Shown one piece after another: positions 37,494 to 48,857 of a stretch of 64,000 nucleotides of DNA. Location: contig WPIO01000005.1 in the NCBI GenBank assembly GCA_009760855.2, positions 7,410,001 through 7,474,000 of the forward strand, written 5' to 3'. The notes beneath the pieces are model-generated. The model saw only the letters and a list, made by a program, of their open reading frames with translations, did no database searches and had not been told where the DNA came from. This DNA is from Cristatella mucedo (Eukaryota > Bryozoa > Phylactolaemata > Cristatellidae). A program made the position numbers and the translations under genes. Numbering within the stretch: position 1 is the stretch's first letter; the number at the start of each line of letters is the position of its first letter.

Positions 37494-38705
37494 TTATGCA
37501 TTTATGTAGCGCCCTCAGCGAGCTTAATCTAATTCTAGGCACTTTGCATATTCAGTACAGATAGCATGGTCAAACGATTAGCGATTGCATGCACAAACTC
37601 AGCATGCATGACATGGCTAGAAGTGACATACACTGTGTCGATATTCCTAGTTAGAGGCCGTATATATTGTCGGCACGCATAAGCATACAAAGAATAAATC
37701 AACAGGACCAACTAAATTCTACAATAAATAGGTGCATGTGAAGCTTCTTTTAAATAACTGTCAAGGCTACGATGTCAGTAGGGAGTAATTTCCTGGCTAT
37801 GGGAGCATACAAACAAATGGCATTGTCTCCAAAAATAGGTTTTTTCAAGGCAAAGCTAACAATCTAATTCAGAACAGTGAGTGGTGTAACATCTGATCTG
37901 GTTGAGGAGTATTTCTGATAAGTAGTCGGAAGCCGGCGAATAAAGGGACTTAAAAAGTTAGTGACTATACCTTGAAGTTGACGCCCTGATCGGTTGGAGG
38001 CCGGTCGGTGCAGGCCGGAGAGAAGTATTTGATCCGGCAACTGTAATGTTCACGGTAGACAATCCAAGCTGTAGAGTTAGCAAAAGATTTAAGCCCCTGA
38101 GTGCACAGGCGGAGACATCAGCAAGCAGTGAGGTATTGGCGTTGAGACTTGATGTTTCAAATGCATGGACCAATTGGGACGTATTATCTCTATCTAAGCA
38201 AGCCCAAATTTTAGCTATGTTATGCAGCTGAAAGTAGGAAGACTTGATTGCACAGCTAATGTGGTCCTACTGTGCTAGGTGAATTTTTGAATTGCGCACC
38301 TAGATTCTGGGCAGATGCAAAAGGAGATATGCTGGCATAGCCAACTTTGAGCATTACGCATTCCGGTTTTTGAGTCTCACCTGGCATCCCATTAACTAGT
38401 AAATTGCTTTATCATTATTTAGTTAAGAAAGTTTGCCACCATTGATATCCATATGTCAGCAATACATGAAGCTGGGAATTCGAGAGAATTCGACATGGTG
38501 GAGGTATAGACAGGAACAACAAGCAAAGGTACATATGACAGTCACCTGCATAGAAGTAAAAGCTAAGCTCGTGCCGATCGATCATGTCGGCAGGAGGCAG
38601 AGTATAAACTGTGAAAAGAAGTAGATCATGCACGGAATCCAGAGGTAGCACATACTTTAGTCGTTCATCGGATGATCTACTTTGATTGCAATATGAATTT
38701 CAGGA
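37494..38705 (-). mobile_element. L2-clade LINE copy 12, RT to tail
   Basis: Tail at 37500-37560, C-terminal region 37700-38200, RT segment 38400-38705. The translated palm (LLLFTVYTLPPADMI, then FYFYAGDCHMYLCL, 38620-38515) shows YADD changed to YAGD, an inactivating change to the catalytic aspartate pair. It is an older copy with many small indels. Confidence 0.78.
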
Positions 38706-39329
38706 GGAAGTCAATCGTAGCTTCCTCGGATGCAGACATTGAGCGACTGCACGGAATTTAGGAAGAGGGAACAGTTACGTGGGTTGCCATTGAGTGACTG
38801 GAGTCAACAGAGGATTCAGCTGCATTATGTAGGACTCAAATATCTAGTCTATCTTGATGAAAAAAAAAGCTATTGAAGTGATTGGCTAGACCGCCACAAG
38901 CATCAAAGGGTAGGGACCTAACTTGAGAAGATGTTTGATGAAGATGGTTGAATGTAGGCACACCAGAACATTTTTAAATTGTGTGTCTCTGACTCACCAG
39001 TATTTTCATGGAAGCTATACATGGCACGTACTCCGATTGATTGGTAATATTTTAATCTGTCTCTGAATTCGTGACAATAGACAGTCAGTGCTGATCTGTT
39101 GCGTGGTTTCTCAACCTTGTGCTTAAATAGACCTAGCTACTTAAATGTCTGAGGTAAGCCAAAGACCTTCTGGGTGAGGGCACACCTAGTTAATGGTGCA
39201 AGTTCGTTGACATGTCAGCAAGTGTCGTGATTTATCACTCTACAAATGATGACAGGTAGAAAGCGGGATTGAGCAGAAATAGTGAGAAACTTGAATCACG
39301 GTAAAAGCAACTTACTATTAATGGGTAAA
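38706..39329. other. Gap between two LINE copies
   Basis: No match to the LINE family and no motif-bearing frame seen; a run of eight A lies near 38861. Confidence 0.4.
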
Positions 39330-39948
39330 ACAAGTACGATTCAGTAATTGGAAAGGCTAACACTCACTATCAGCTCTGCCAGCATATTTTCTGTTTAATC
39401 TCCACGAAATCTAGGTGCCATATTCCAAAGTGACCTTTCATTAGACGACCACATCAGCTCTACAGTCAAATCTGCCTACTGTCAGCTACATAAACCCTGC
39501 TAAAATGCGGGCTTGTTTAGACAGGGCTATCACATCCAAATTGGTCCATGCATTTGTGACATCCCGTCTTGACTTGTGTAACTCACTGCTTGCTGGTCCG
39601 CCAGCCTGTGCACCCAGGTGCTTACGGCTAGTGCAAAATGCTGCTAGGCTTGTCTGTCGTGAGATTTGCGGTTGCCACATCTCACCACTTCTCGCCGACC
39701 TGCACTGGCTCCCAGTCTAGCAACACATCGACTTCAAGGTTTTGTCACTCATTTCTAGGTCTCTTCATTCTTTGGCTCCAGCCTACCTATTAGATCTACT
39801 TCGCGACCATGCTAAGCATCGCACCACCCGCTTTTTTTAATCTAGCTGTTTACCTATACCTCTTACAAACCTCAAATTATTTCGAGACCGTGCCTTTAGT
39901 TCGTATGGTCGTAAAGCCTGGAACTCACTCCCGACTTACGTCTTAAAT
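39330..39948 (+). mobile_element. L2-clade LINE copy 13, C-terminal part
   Basis: Starts just after the RT domain ('ggaaaggcta'), includes the ARNLGV-equivalent DNA (39400), LVHAFVTSRLDLCNSLLAGP (39550-39609), LVQNAARLVCREICGCHISP (39630-39690) and HWLPV, then a stop replaces Gln in PVKQ. It breaks off at 39948 before the tail. Confidence 0.82.
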
Positions 39949-40084
39949 GCAGCTTTAAGTTAAACCTGCGGTGCGGTGCCTTTTTCTTCCAAATCAGTTT
40001 TCACCTGGCAGCTCTGAGGAGGGAGCTTGTTAGAAGCCAGGCTGGAGGTGAACTGAAAGCGTAAATATTCTGCAATTCAGTCCT

Positions 40085-40345
40085 CCCTCCGATCTGTCAT
40101 CATTGGCAGATAGCTACAACACGACAATAGCTGACACGCTCGACGAGTTTACACCTCTGACAAAGCGCACTGTGAGCCGCCGCCCAGATGGCCAATGGTT
40201 TACAGAGTCAGCACTGTCAGCAAAGCAGGTGGACACTCGTGGCTATCACCTTCTTTGTGGTGGTACAGAAAGTGTAGCCTGCTGCAAGATCATAGACCGT
40301 GACCTTTTTCTTGAATGCCAACACCTCATTGGATGCACTTTGTGG
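40085..40345 (+). mobile_element. LINE endonuclease-RT linker fragment
   Basis: The frame at 40103-40351 begins LADSYNTTIADTLDEFTPL, then KRTVSRRPDGQWFTESA. This matches in style the segment that links the endonuclease and RT domains of CR1/L2 LINEs (a 'Y...L...LD..AP......R...PW(Y/F)' pattern). It is the only piece from upstream of the RT I saw in this window. Beyond about 40215 the similarity fades. Confidence 0.6.
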
Positions 40346-40990
40346 CACTAAAAACAACTGCTAGTAGTGGAGACAGGTGCACGAATTCAACTAGCTCGCT
40401 TACCTTCAAATATTCTTGGCATAAGTATTGAGAACTTTACTTTATAGCTCGGTGCATGGTACCAACCAGAGATTTTAGTAACAAGTGGCCAGGAGTGTCT
40501 TCTATTTTGCTTTAGCATGCTAGCCTAAGCGTTGAAATGTTTTGCTTTTGCCTGCTTAATGCAGTGCAAGCTACTAAGCCCCAGTGGGTGATGAAAATTG
40601 CTTTAAGGCCAGTCAGCCAATCATAGAGAATCAGCTAATGCTAAGTGTTGCCTTTGCTAAATGAGCTGGGATACTAATGGTTTAACACCTGACTGCTGAC
40701 CCTATCGGATCACTACTCAGTCTTACTTGCTGCTCATGTTCAGTTGGACATGCAGGGTAGCCTTGGCTTTGTCCAGCGACGGACCTTAAAAAGCATTGAG
40801 CTGAAGAAATTGTTTTCATCTGTGTGTGGGGACGGTCTTTTTGATTTGTACCCAGAATAACCAACAGCCTCGATACCTCACTGATACTCGATACTGCACC
40901 AAGCTGGATAACTTGATACCTTACTGATTCGGTGAATATGAACCTGTGTGTGTTGTGTGAATGGATGCATAGACTATTGAGTGTACACAC
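40346..40990. other. Gap, nothing recognised
   Basis: No motif-bearing frame; short palindromic-looking 'gctagcctaag' near 40520. Ends at a large microsatellite. Confidence 0.4.
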
Positions 40991-41051
40991 TAATATATAT
41001 ATATATATATATATTTATTTATTTATTTATATATATATTTATTTATATATT

Positions 41052-41131
<80 letters not shown>

Positions 41132-41155
41132 TGTGTGTAAGTGTGTGTGTCGGTC
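40991..41155. repeat. (TA)n/(TTTA)n and (GT)n compound microsatellite
   Basis: About 75 bases of TA and TTTA repeats followed directly by about 90 bases of GT repeats with a few interruptions. The open frames across it (long VCVCVC and YIYIYI runs) are repeat artefacts. Confidence 0.97.
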
Positions 41156-41997
41156 AATATATCAAACTGATCGCCAATCTACTTCATTTGAACTACGCTA
41201 AATATAATGCATATAATTGTGTGGTGTGGTGCAAAATATTTGTCAATAACGCCTCGAAGAGTTTCTTGACTAGTAGGCCAAAACAATTTTGCGTTTATTA
41301 AAGAAGCCGTGATTTGAATTTCGCGATATGTGATGACTAAAGACCTCATCTATGGCAGTCGATAGTAGCTGAGCAATCCCCAGCTCTCCAAACTCAATGA
41401 CCACACGCTTGACGCTAAGCACATGAACTTACCTGCTTTATTTTATTAACAAATGCGTTTTCTCGATTTCTCGAATCTCGTCTACAGTCGGAACATCCAC
41501 TTGCATTTACCAGCTCATCGATTCATGAGATGCCCTAAAAGAAGCTGCTGCCCCTATCTGCCCGTATCAGTTTCTGACAGCAAAGTCTACCGTAGGGCCG
41601 TTACACCCAGTTCACAACGCTAGAAATACCACATATAGACATGCGATAATTTCTAAGAGTGGCTCACTGCCTGTGGGCTCGCTTAGCTTAGTCGCAGTAG
41701 TTCTACGATGAAAGATAACGCTGCACCATCTTGCCTTGCCGCGTGACGGAGGGAAGGATGGACTTTCTCGCTTTAATTATTAGAGATCAATTGGCAGCGC
41801 TCAGCTTTCCCAGTGCATTTACATTTAAACAATAGATTTTCGGTCAAACGTTCGCCGTGCTGTCGAGCGCTCAGTGATGAGCTTGCTCAGCCTACGGGTA
41901 AGGCACTCATCATTTGCAGTCCATTAAACCCTAGCTGGAGCAAACAAAAACGACATTATGAGATATTGCTAAATGTCAATCACAATAGTCACAATAT
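41156..41997. other. Gap, nothing recognised
   Basis: Mixed composition with no supported coding sequence. Confidence 0.4.
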
Positions 41998-42440
41998 TAG
42001 GTCGTTTTATAGCGCCCTGTGAGAACTAAGTACATATCCAGGTGCCTTGCAGCTCATAGGTAAAGCATCAATACTAAATGTACCGTGTCATGGACGGCAT
42101 CAAACATGCACAAGCAAGCATCATGCTTAGGCCATTACATTAAGCAAATATGAAGGAAGACACTAGTGGTCATAGTTGAGTTGAACTTCTGGCTTTTTAA
42201 CTATTGCATGCACTGGTACGCAAGCAAGCTCACGTAATCAAAAAAGTTGACAAGCTCTCTGGATCGAAGGGAATGTCTGCTAGAACAGCATTGTCTCAAG
42301 CTGTGACTTAAATGATTCAAGGTAGCGACCATAGCTGCAAGCAAGTTCCAGGCTTTAAGTGCATACGAGCTGAAGGTTCAATCGCCAAAAGATTTCAGTT
42401 GAGTTTGAGTGCAAAGGACAACAAGATGGCTTGCCGCTAA
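41998..42440 (-). mobile_element. Diverged L2-type LINE 3' region
   Basis: The minus-strand tail 'tagcgccctgtgagaac' (42008-42025) and, 350 bases on, 'gttccaggctttaagtgcatacgagctg' (split match to the KAWNSLP-encoding DNA, 42345-42373) are shared with the main family. The 3' UTR between is longer and different. It is probably an older or sister subfamily. Confidence 0.6.
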
Positions 42441-42579
42441 GTAGCAGGTGCACAATACTAAGCGAGGCAGTGAGCTATACAGAAGCATCGCCAGCTACCT
42501 GGCAGCCGTCTTTGGTCTTAGACCCTGCTGTCATTGCACTGGAATCGCGAGCGATTATTTTAAAGGGCTACTGACTAGG

Positions 42580-44900
42580 CTCATGCTGCCTGCCTGGAGC
42601 AAGTCCGACCGGCCGCAAGTTCAGCTCAGCTCCTCGTGCTACCTCGGCAAGTGACTGCCGACTGTCAGCCGGGCTCGCCTGCTGCCTTGCCATGGTGAGC
42701 CTCGGCCAGTGCCTGGAGTCGCACAGGCCGCAGACTTCATTGAGCCTCGGCGAGTAGTGGTTGTCTAAAGGAACTCGCTTGCTCACAGGTCCGAGGTCTC
42801 GGACAAGCCGGGCCGTCTCTTCGGTGATGGCTTTTCCTCTGAGAAATCTCAACTAGTTGCGGGTGAGAAGTTTCTTCACTCGCTGTTGAATGTGCGGCCC
42901 ATCCGCTTTTTTCGGACCGTGGCCTGTCTCATCGTTGACTCTCTAGGTGCGACGGCGTACCGACGCTTCCACCACGGTGGAATGTTTGTTACACTGCAAT
43001 GCAGTTTCGTAGCAACACCTACCGATCCAGCCTACTTACCCTTGGAGCTGCTACGACAGGTCAATGAGTTTGGTAACTTGAGCCACTTGGAGCTAGAAAG
43101 CCACGGGTAGTTACTCGAGACCAACTTGGCACCTGGAGCCCAGAGACGTCTCTCCTTTGACTGTTCCGCTTCCCACGCCTCTCCACCGACCCCCACGCAG
43201 CCAGGAAGTCCCCTTTCGAGTCGAAATGAGCACCTGCCTGCCTCACTCTGATCGCATACCTATCCTCAAGCTTCCTGCACAGTCGGAGGCCCTCAGCTGC
43301 AAACGGCGCCACGATCTGAGTGCCGTTGGCGTTCCGCTAATCAGATCCTCCCAGACTCATAATAATGATAATGATAATACATTTGATATAGCGCCCTGAG
43401 AGAACTCGATCTCTTTTTCTAGGCACTAATCAAAAAGGAAATTGCGAGTACTACAGTGAAAAGCCAGACATTTTTCCCCAACGGCTCCCGCTCGCAGATC
43501 TCTCTAGCTCGTAGAAAGCAGGTGCTCAAGTTGTACGGCTCGTACTCCGTGCCCGGAAGGCTTCTGCACGACTTCTCTCGACGCGAAAAACCCAGCCCCT
43601 CCGAAATCAGAAGCTGCAGAGTCGCTCTGAGCGCCCGCCGCAGCGAGGCGTTCGCCCTGTAGTAGTAGTAGCCACTGTAAACCCTCTCCTCGAACGGCTA
43701 GCCACACTCACGCAGCGGCTGGCTGAGCTCAACGGTGGCAGCATGCCACTTCCGGGTCGGCTTTGAGGGCACGCACTCCCTCAGCCCAGCCAGCTTCTGG
43801 CTCCTCGGCTGCAGAACGATGCGCCGAGCGACTTTTCTGTCTGTTCGCTGTCATTTGTTTGCTGCGCGAGTGCAAATTGGCCCGAGCATATTTAGCAGCA
43901 GCAAGGCATCAGCCGGCTGACCCGTTCTGACGCGGCGCCTTGTTTTGCTGACTGACTTGGTCGTGCTCTAAATGAGCCCAGCGCACTCGCAGAAATGCGT
44001 TTGTTATGGCTGCTAGCTACTCGGCTCGCGCCGCCTGCTTTTCTCGACACACTCTCAACTTCACCACTTTCCGCTGTACAGTCACAAACCGGCGCTACTC
44101 GTTGCAAGCGCGTAGGGTGAGCAGTCGCGATGCTAGGCCGACCGCTCGAGCACCAGCGTCGAGCTACAATAGAGACGATCGCTTTGGTTTAGGAGACTGC
44201 GGTAAACGAAGCGAAGTTGGTTTCGAACTGTCAACTACGGAAGCAAGACCGACCGGCACAGATGACTGCCCGTCGCAGTCGTGCCAGGCTGCCGCGTCGG
44301 GCAGCGAGTGATTGGGCTGTGCAGCAGTGCGATAGGTGAGACGGGTGAGAACAGGGAGCAGCTGCAAGATGCTCGTCTTCGGCGAGTTCAACTCAACCAT
44401 AGGCACACTGCGCACTCGCGCAAGGTCCTGGGAAAGCTAGCCAATGCGAAAGCCGCCGCGGCACGGCGGCTCCAGTCGCACGTCCGGCGAGTCCGTCCAG
44501 CGGCTCGTAATCGTTCGGCGAGGAGCTGCGGCGGCGGCGGCGGTTAGGAGCGGCCGCTCGCGCGCCGCTTTGCGCGCTTCGGTTGCCTTTTCGATTTGCC
44601 TCCCTCGCTGAAGTCGAAAGGGAAACTTCTGTATTGCGCGCGCTCGCTCGTTCGTGCAAACGCTCGCATACACCAATCGCGCGCGCGCGCTCGCGGGAAC
44701 AGCTTTTAGTAGTCTGCATGGTCGAGAGCCAACCCTCTAGACATGTGGCGGCAGGCCACCCGTTTCCGGTGCGCTTTCTCCACCGTCCGGCGGGGAAGAG
44801 TGCAAGCGGGCGTCACGTAAGAGAGCTCGACTGAGCATGTCTCGCTAGCACACCGGTATCGCGAGACATCAGTCGACTTTTTCAGCGATAGCCACTCTTT
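42580..44900. other. GC- and CpG-rich block, unassigned
   Basis: Composition changes sharply from AT-rich to GC-rich with many CG dinucleotides, peaking at 44440-44700 (CGG repeats, 'gcgcgcgcgcgc'). Many open frames exist on both strands because stops are rare in such DNA, so length alone is not evidence. A minus-strand frame of 114 residues (45050-44706) and a plus-strand frame at 44899-45117 overlap. It could be a promoter or first exon region of a gene to either side. No exon is supported. Confidence 0.4.
43358..43431 (-). mobile_element. Orphan L2-family 3' tail
   Basis: 'aataatgataatgataatac' followed by 'tagcgccctgagagaactcg' and 'tctaggcac': the reverse complement of the LINE family tail with no coding part. 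It sits inside the GC-rich block. Confidence 0.8.
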
Positions 44901-45957
44901 GCGGAAGGAGGGGAAATATATCAATGAAACGCCAGCTCTTTCCATGAAGTTAGTAAAGAGGGTTGAAGCTCCCTCGATGAATGTGAGGCGCAGCCTCATG
45001 GGAAAGAGAGCGGCTACATCAGGAAAAGAGGATGATGTGCCAATCGTCAATATCGAAAATACAAACTGCGTTCAATGTGCAACTTTGGGCAGCATGAGCA
45101 GTCAGTTGACGTCGTAGGTACCTATCGCCAGGGCCACAAGAGAATGGTGCTTAGTTTAGGACTTCAATGGGAGCTCCTTCGAATTGACGGAAACGGCTTC
45201 TGAAGAAATCCCAACTTTTGGCTGCTCCGTAGTTTTTCCGATCGGCGGCGATTAGAAGCACATGTCATTCGACTTCCACTTAATAAGCTTTGGTAATTTT
45301 AAGGCTTGCAATCAGTTGTACGTAAATGCGGTTATTCAGTTTAATGGACATTCTGAAACATAAAAACACAAGTTATTATTTCCACAGCCTGCGAACTGGG
45401 CGATCTCAAAGGCAAAACTCGTCTGGTTCTGGATGATAAGAAAATAATTCATGTAACATAGCGATTCGCATATTACGTGCGTACGTTGTTTTACTTCGCA
45501 ACGACATATGTATGTGCATATCATACTATTTTCCTAGTTGTTCATTTATTTAATTGTGAATGCACATTCATGAGTAAACATATCGTAGACGCAGCGCTTA
45601 AATTGTGCCCTTTTGTGTGTACGCTGCTTCTACGACGGTTAACTACGACAATTGTCATTTCAAAAACATCAGGTGGAGATTTTTAAGTTATTCGCGTATG
45701 CGGCAGCATACTTGAACAAGGAGTTGTGAATTTATAAGATAGTGATGAGCAAGGCGTGTATCTCTATTTCAATCACGCTGGCAAAGGCTATGGGCTTTGT
45801 GGAATCGATACAAGTGGTGAACCTGACTAAGACACCCAGTATTAGTGATGGCCTGCCAGCAGGCAAATTACCGCGGATGTAAAGGCAGCTGTACGCTTAT
45901 ATGCACAACTTTTAATTAGCTAATAGACTGTACTCGCATAAATTTGCACGACTACAG
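44901..45957. other. Gap, nothing recognised
   Basis: Composition returns to AT-rich. A 12-base string at 45181-45192 resembles a universal 18S rRNA site but is isolated. No gene is supported. Confidence 0.4.

Positions 45958-46054
<97 letters not shown>
45958..46054. repeat. (TA)n microsatellite, target of LTR insertion
   Basis: Almost pure TA for 97 bases with a few G interruptions; the same repeat resumes at 47378 on the other side of the solo LTR. Confidence 0.97.
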
Positions 46055-46453
46055 TGTAGCGCCCTGCTGGCTTTGGCTGAATTTTAGCGCGAACAAGAGC
46101 TGTTCGGCGGCGGGCTAGAGCCCCTTTGTCCTGGAGCAGTGAGCCAGAGAGGAGCGTCAGTGCGGTTAGAGAGGAAGCGCTTAGGAGCAGGCCAGGAAGC
46201 TCGGAGCCGAGCAGCGGCGATTCGGCCTTTAGAATTGGTCCGATACTCGCGGAAGCTGCTGATAGATGTTGGCTGGCCTGTCAACCCCCGCCTTCCCTCT
46301 TCCCAAGAAAGAAGCGTCTGGAACCCATTCGCCATTCAAGCTGGACGGAGGTGCCCTGCCAGTGGCCTGGGAACGGTAGTCATTCCTTTCCGTAATGGGC
46401 CAAGGTGTCCGGGCCCAATACCACTAAGCTCTTGCCCCATTGTCTCTGCCAAG

Positions 46454-46461
46454 TATTTAAG
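46454..46461 (+). promoter_or_regulatory. TATA-like box of right solo LTR
   Basis: TATTTAAG, followed three bases later by the palindrome CGAGCGACGCTCG (46465-46477). Both elements are kept at the same spacing in the other LTR, which supports a promoter role. Confidence 0.45.
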
Positions 46462-46780
46462 AGTCGAGCGACGCTCGCTCTGGGTCTTTTGCCTCGTGTC
46501 TTTTGTCTTTGGTCCAGCTCTGCGCCTCGACGCGGTCGGGCACTCGTTTCTCTTAAAGCGAGGGAGGAGGGCGGGCTGTCCGCCGACGATGGACGGAACA
46601 AGACGAGAAAGCGCTAGGAGGATTCGGTGGAACCCCACCGAATACGGTCGTATCGCGCCCGAGCTGGCATTTTGTGTGTTCATTCGTGTTTTGTGTTTCT
46701 TTTGTGTCGCGTGTGTGCGCGCTAGCACGTGGTCTCGGCATAGGGATTTGCCGGCGCGAGCTAGGCGTAGTTGTGGAGTC

Positions 46781-47110
46781 CTAGTTCGCCGGTTAGGGTT
46801 TAGGCTCCGGGTCGCGCTTCAGTGTGAAGTATTTCCTCCGCAGGAGTGCTTGAGTTGGCGTGTGTGGAGTATACCGGTCGCACTGGTGGAAACCGAGTTC
46901 TAGTTCACCGGGTAGGGTTTAGACTCCGGTTCGCACTTCAGTGTGGAGAAGTACTCCCTCCGCTCGAGTGTTTAAGTTGGCGTGTTTGGGGTATTCCCTC
47001 GGCACAGGTGGGAACGGATTCCTAGTTCACCGGTTAGGGTTTAGGGTCCGGGTCGCGCTTAGTGTAGAGGAGTATTCCCTCCGCAAGAGTGTTGAACGTG
47101 CGAGGAGTGT
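46781..47110 (+). repeat. Internal ~120-bp tandem repeats of the LTR
   Basis: Three successive units start CTAGTTC(G/A)CCGG at 46781, 46900 and 47022 (periods 119 and 122); the last is partial. Each holds GGTTAGGGTTTAG-like DNA, then TTCAGTGTGnAG and CCTCCG. The left LTR has two units with a 163-base period. Confidence 0.85.
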
Positions 47111-47155
47111 GGAGTTAAAGCTGAACTAGACGCGCAGCGACTTTGTGCGCTTGCG

Positions 47156-47161
47156 AATAAA
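47156..47161 (+). terminator. Poly(A) signal of right solo LTR
   Basis: AATAAA, conserved at the same place in the left LTR. Confidence 0.55.
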
Positions 47162-47381
47162 GTTCAGTAAAATCCCCAATTTGTGTGTCTTGCTTCCAAT
47201 TCACGCCGCGGACTCACGACCCCGTTTAGTAACGGTAAGCAGGTCAGAGCCAGAAACGCTCGTTTCGTGGCGGCCAGCTTATTGCGCGTAGGCGCGCGCC
47301 GAACGGCATTAGGCGATAGGCTACGCCGCTAGGTAAGCGGCAGGTCAAGCTTACTCCGCCGAGCCTTCGGCGTTACATATA

Positions 47382-48796
47382 TATATACATATATATACAT
47401 AGCCTCTACTGAGAGAGGTAGTATCACACTTAAAAGCGCTGGTGGAGGCAACGGTACGAAAATGCAGAAACTGATAGGCAGCAAGCTTGCACAATTGGCA
47501 TACTCATTGTGTCCAGTGCGTATGTACATCGCATCAACTAAAGACACGGCCTATCCGCCAAGAAATGCTAACCATAGGGTGAGAGCCCGCAAAAACTTGT
47601 ATTAGTGTACAAAAGTCGATGGAAGAATGCACACTCGTTGAAATTAAAAACTGAACTAAACAGTAACGCAATTCAAGGCTACATTGACAATTTTATTATA
47701 AGGAAAGTCACTGCCGGTTCAACAAGGACTGACCGGTCGAGATCGAGAAAATTAGCCCATAGCTAATTTAAATCCAAAAAGACAAATGCATTTATCATAT
47801 TTGATAAGTAAAAAGTCATAGTTGATTAGAAAAGTTCACTGTAGAGAGGTCAAAAGTGATAATATGCCAAAAGCGGGAAATTCCCAAAAGTAAGAAAGTA
47901 GCAAATGTGAACAGCGACACATTCAAAAAACAGTAAAGCTCGTAGAATTTATGCGTAGCTATCGCAGACTAAAAAAAACTAAGAAACCATCTTTGTGTCT
48001 TACTGCTAAAAGTTACCATTGGGCTTCTATTGATTAAGCTTACATACAATTACTTTTGGTTTTCCTTCACTAGACTAAAGAAGAGCTGCAACACACGTAA
48101 GAATGCGTATTAATAGAGCGGGCTCACAAGTTTGATAAGTGGAAACTCAGGCCTGCCTTCTGAAGCCTAGCCGGAGTTTTCCATGATTTTTTACTGATAT
48201 ATGCAAGTCTCAGTACAGATTCTGAAAGCAGAAACTCAAAGCGTCGGCTTAGAAGCTGTCCTTTAGAAGACGTATTTTAAAAGGTCGCGACGGAGTAATG
48301 ATCCAGCATGAATATCCTGCGATTGGAACGGCGAAATAATTGCGTTCTATACAGATCTAGAGGCGTTCGCGCAGCGGCTCGATATAAGCCCATTCATTTA
48401 GGAAGGGCTACAAAAACCACCGGCGGGGCGTGCATTTGGCAAGCATCTCTGAGATGTTTTTGTAGAGTGATTGTGCCAGTTAATTACTTTTCGGATGGGC
48501 CTTAAGCAGCTGGCTCGCCACCACAGCCTCGCGTCAGCGCCAAGCGTTCCACTACCCCGCTACGCGCGGAGATTCGAGTCGGAACTCACCCCGTCATCAT
48601 CGCCTTGCGAAGAGACAGTTCAAAACGCGGTATGATTTTAATATGTGCGTAAGTTTGAGAGTCTCATGTAGAGCACCAATATCCGAGGTGACTCTCTTCG
48701 TTTAACAATTAGCTTCTTTAAATGAGGGTACCAGCTTCTAACAAGACGAAGCTAAAATGGCTTCCGAGCGAATCGACACGAGATGCTGGGATGCCA

Positions 48797-48799
<3 letters not shown>
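47382..48799. other. Gap, TA-rich then mixed
   Basis: Short TA remnants to about 47400, then no motif-bearing frame. A GC-rich patch at 48480-48600 has weak tRNA-box-like strings on either strand but no coherent tRNA fold. Confidence 0.4.

Positions 48800-48853
<54 letters not shown>
48800..48853. repeat. (CT)n microsatellite
   Basis: About 27 uninterrupted CT units. Confidence 0.97.

Positions 48854-48857
<4 letters not shown>

Larger units (their letters stand above)
46055..47377 (+). mobile_element. Solo LTR, family A (right copy)
   Basis: Begins TGTAGCGCCCTG and ends GGCGTTACA, with TATA on both flanks (46051-46054 and 47378-47381) as the 4-bp target duplication inside a (TA)n tract. 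It aligns by eye with the reverse complement of 4577-5803 over its full length; it is about 96 bases longer, partly through a third internal repeat unit. A TATA-like box (46454-46461), a palindrome just after it, and AATAAA (47156-47161) give a U3 of about 0.4 kb, an R of about 0.7 kb and a U5 of about 0.2 kb. No gag-pol lies next to it. Confidence 0.88.

Noticed and set aside
40932-41301. Cysteine/valine-rich and tyrosine/isoleucine-rich proteins
   Set aside because: They are translations of GT and TA microsatellites.
42568-42852. 94-residue minus-strand frame as a gene
   Set aside because: No motif, GC-rich context and no splice or start evidence.
43456-43662. Possible LYR-motif protein (RRKQVLKLYG)
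   Set aside because: The motif reads LYG rather than LYR, the downstream residues do not fit the family and the frame lies in GC-rich DNA where long frames arise by chance.
45181-45192. GAATTGACGGAA as a piece of 18S rRNA
   Set aside because: Only 12 bases match; flanks do not resemble rRNA.
46790-47045. Telomere-like TTAGGG/TTTAGGG repeats
   Set aside because: The motif occurs once per 120-bp LTR unit, not in tandem.
4577-47377. The two family A LTRs as the two ends of one giant LTR retrotransposon
   Set aside because: They are in opposite orientation and each has its own target duplication, so they are two independent solo LTRs.
48490-48600. tRNA gene or tRNA-derived SINE
   Set aside because: A-box-like and B-box-like strings appear on opposite strands and no cloverleaf can be drawn.
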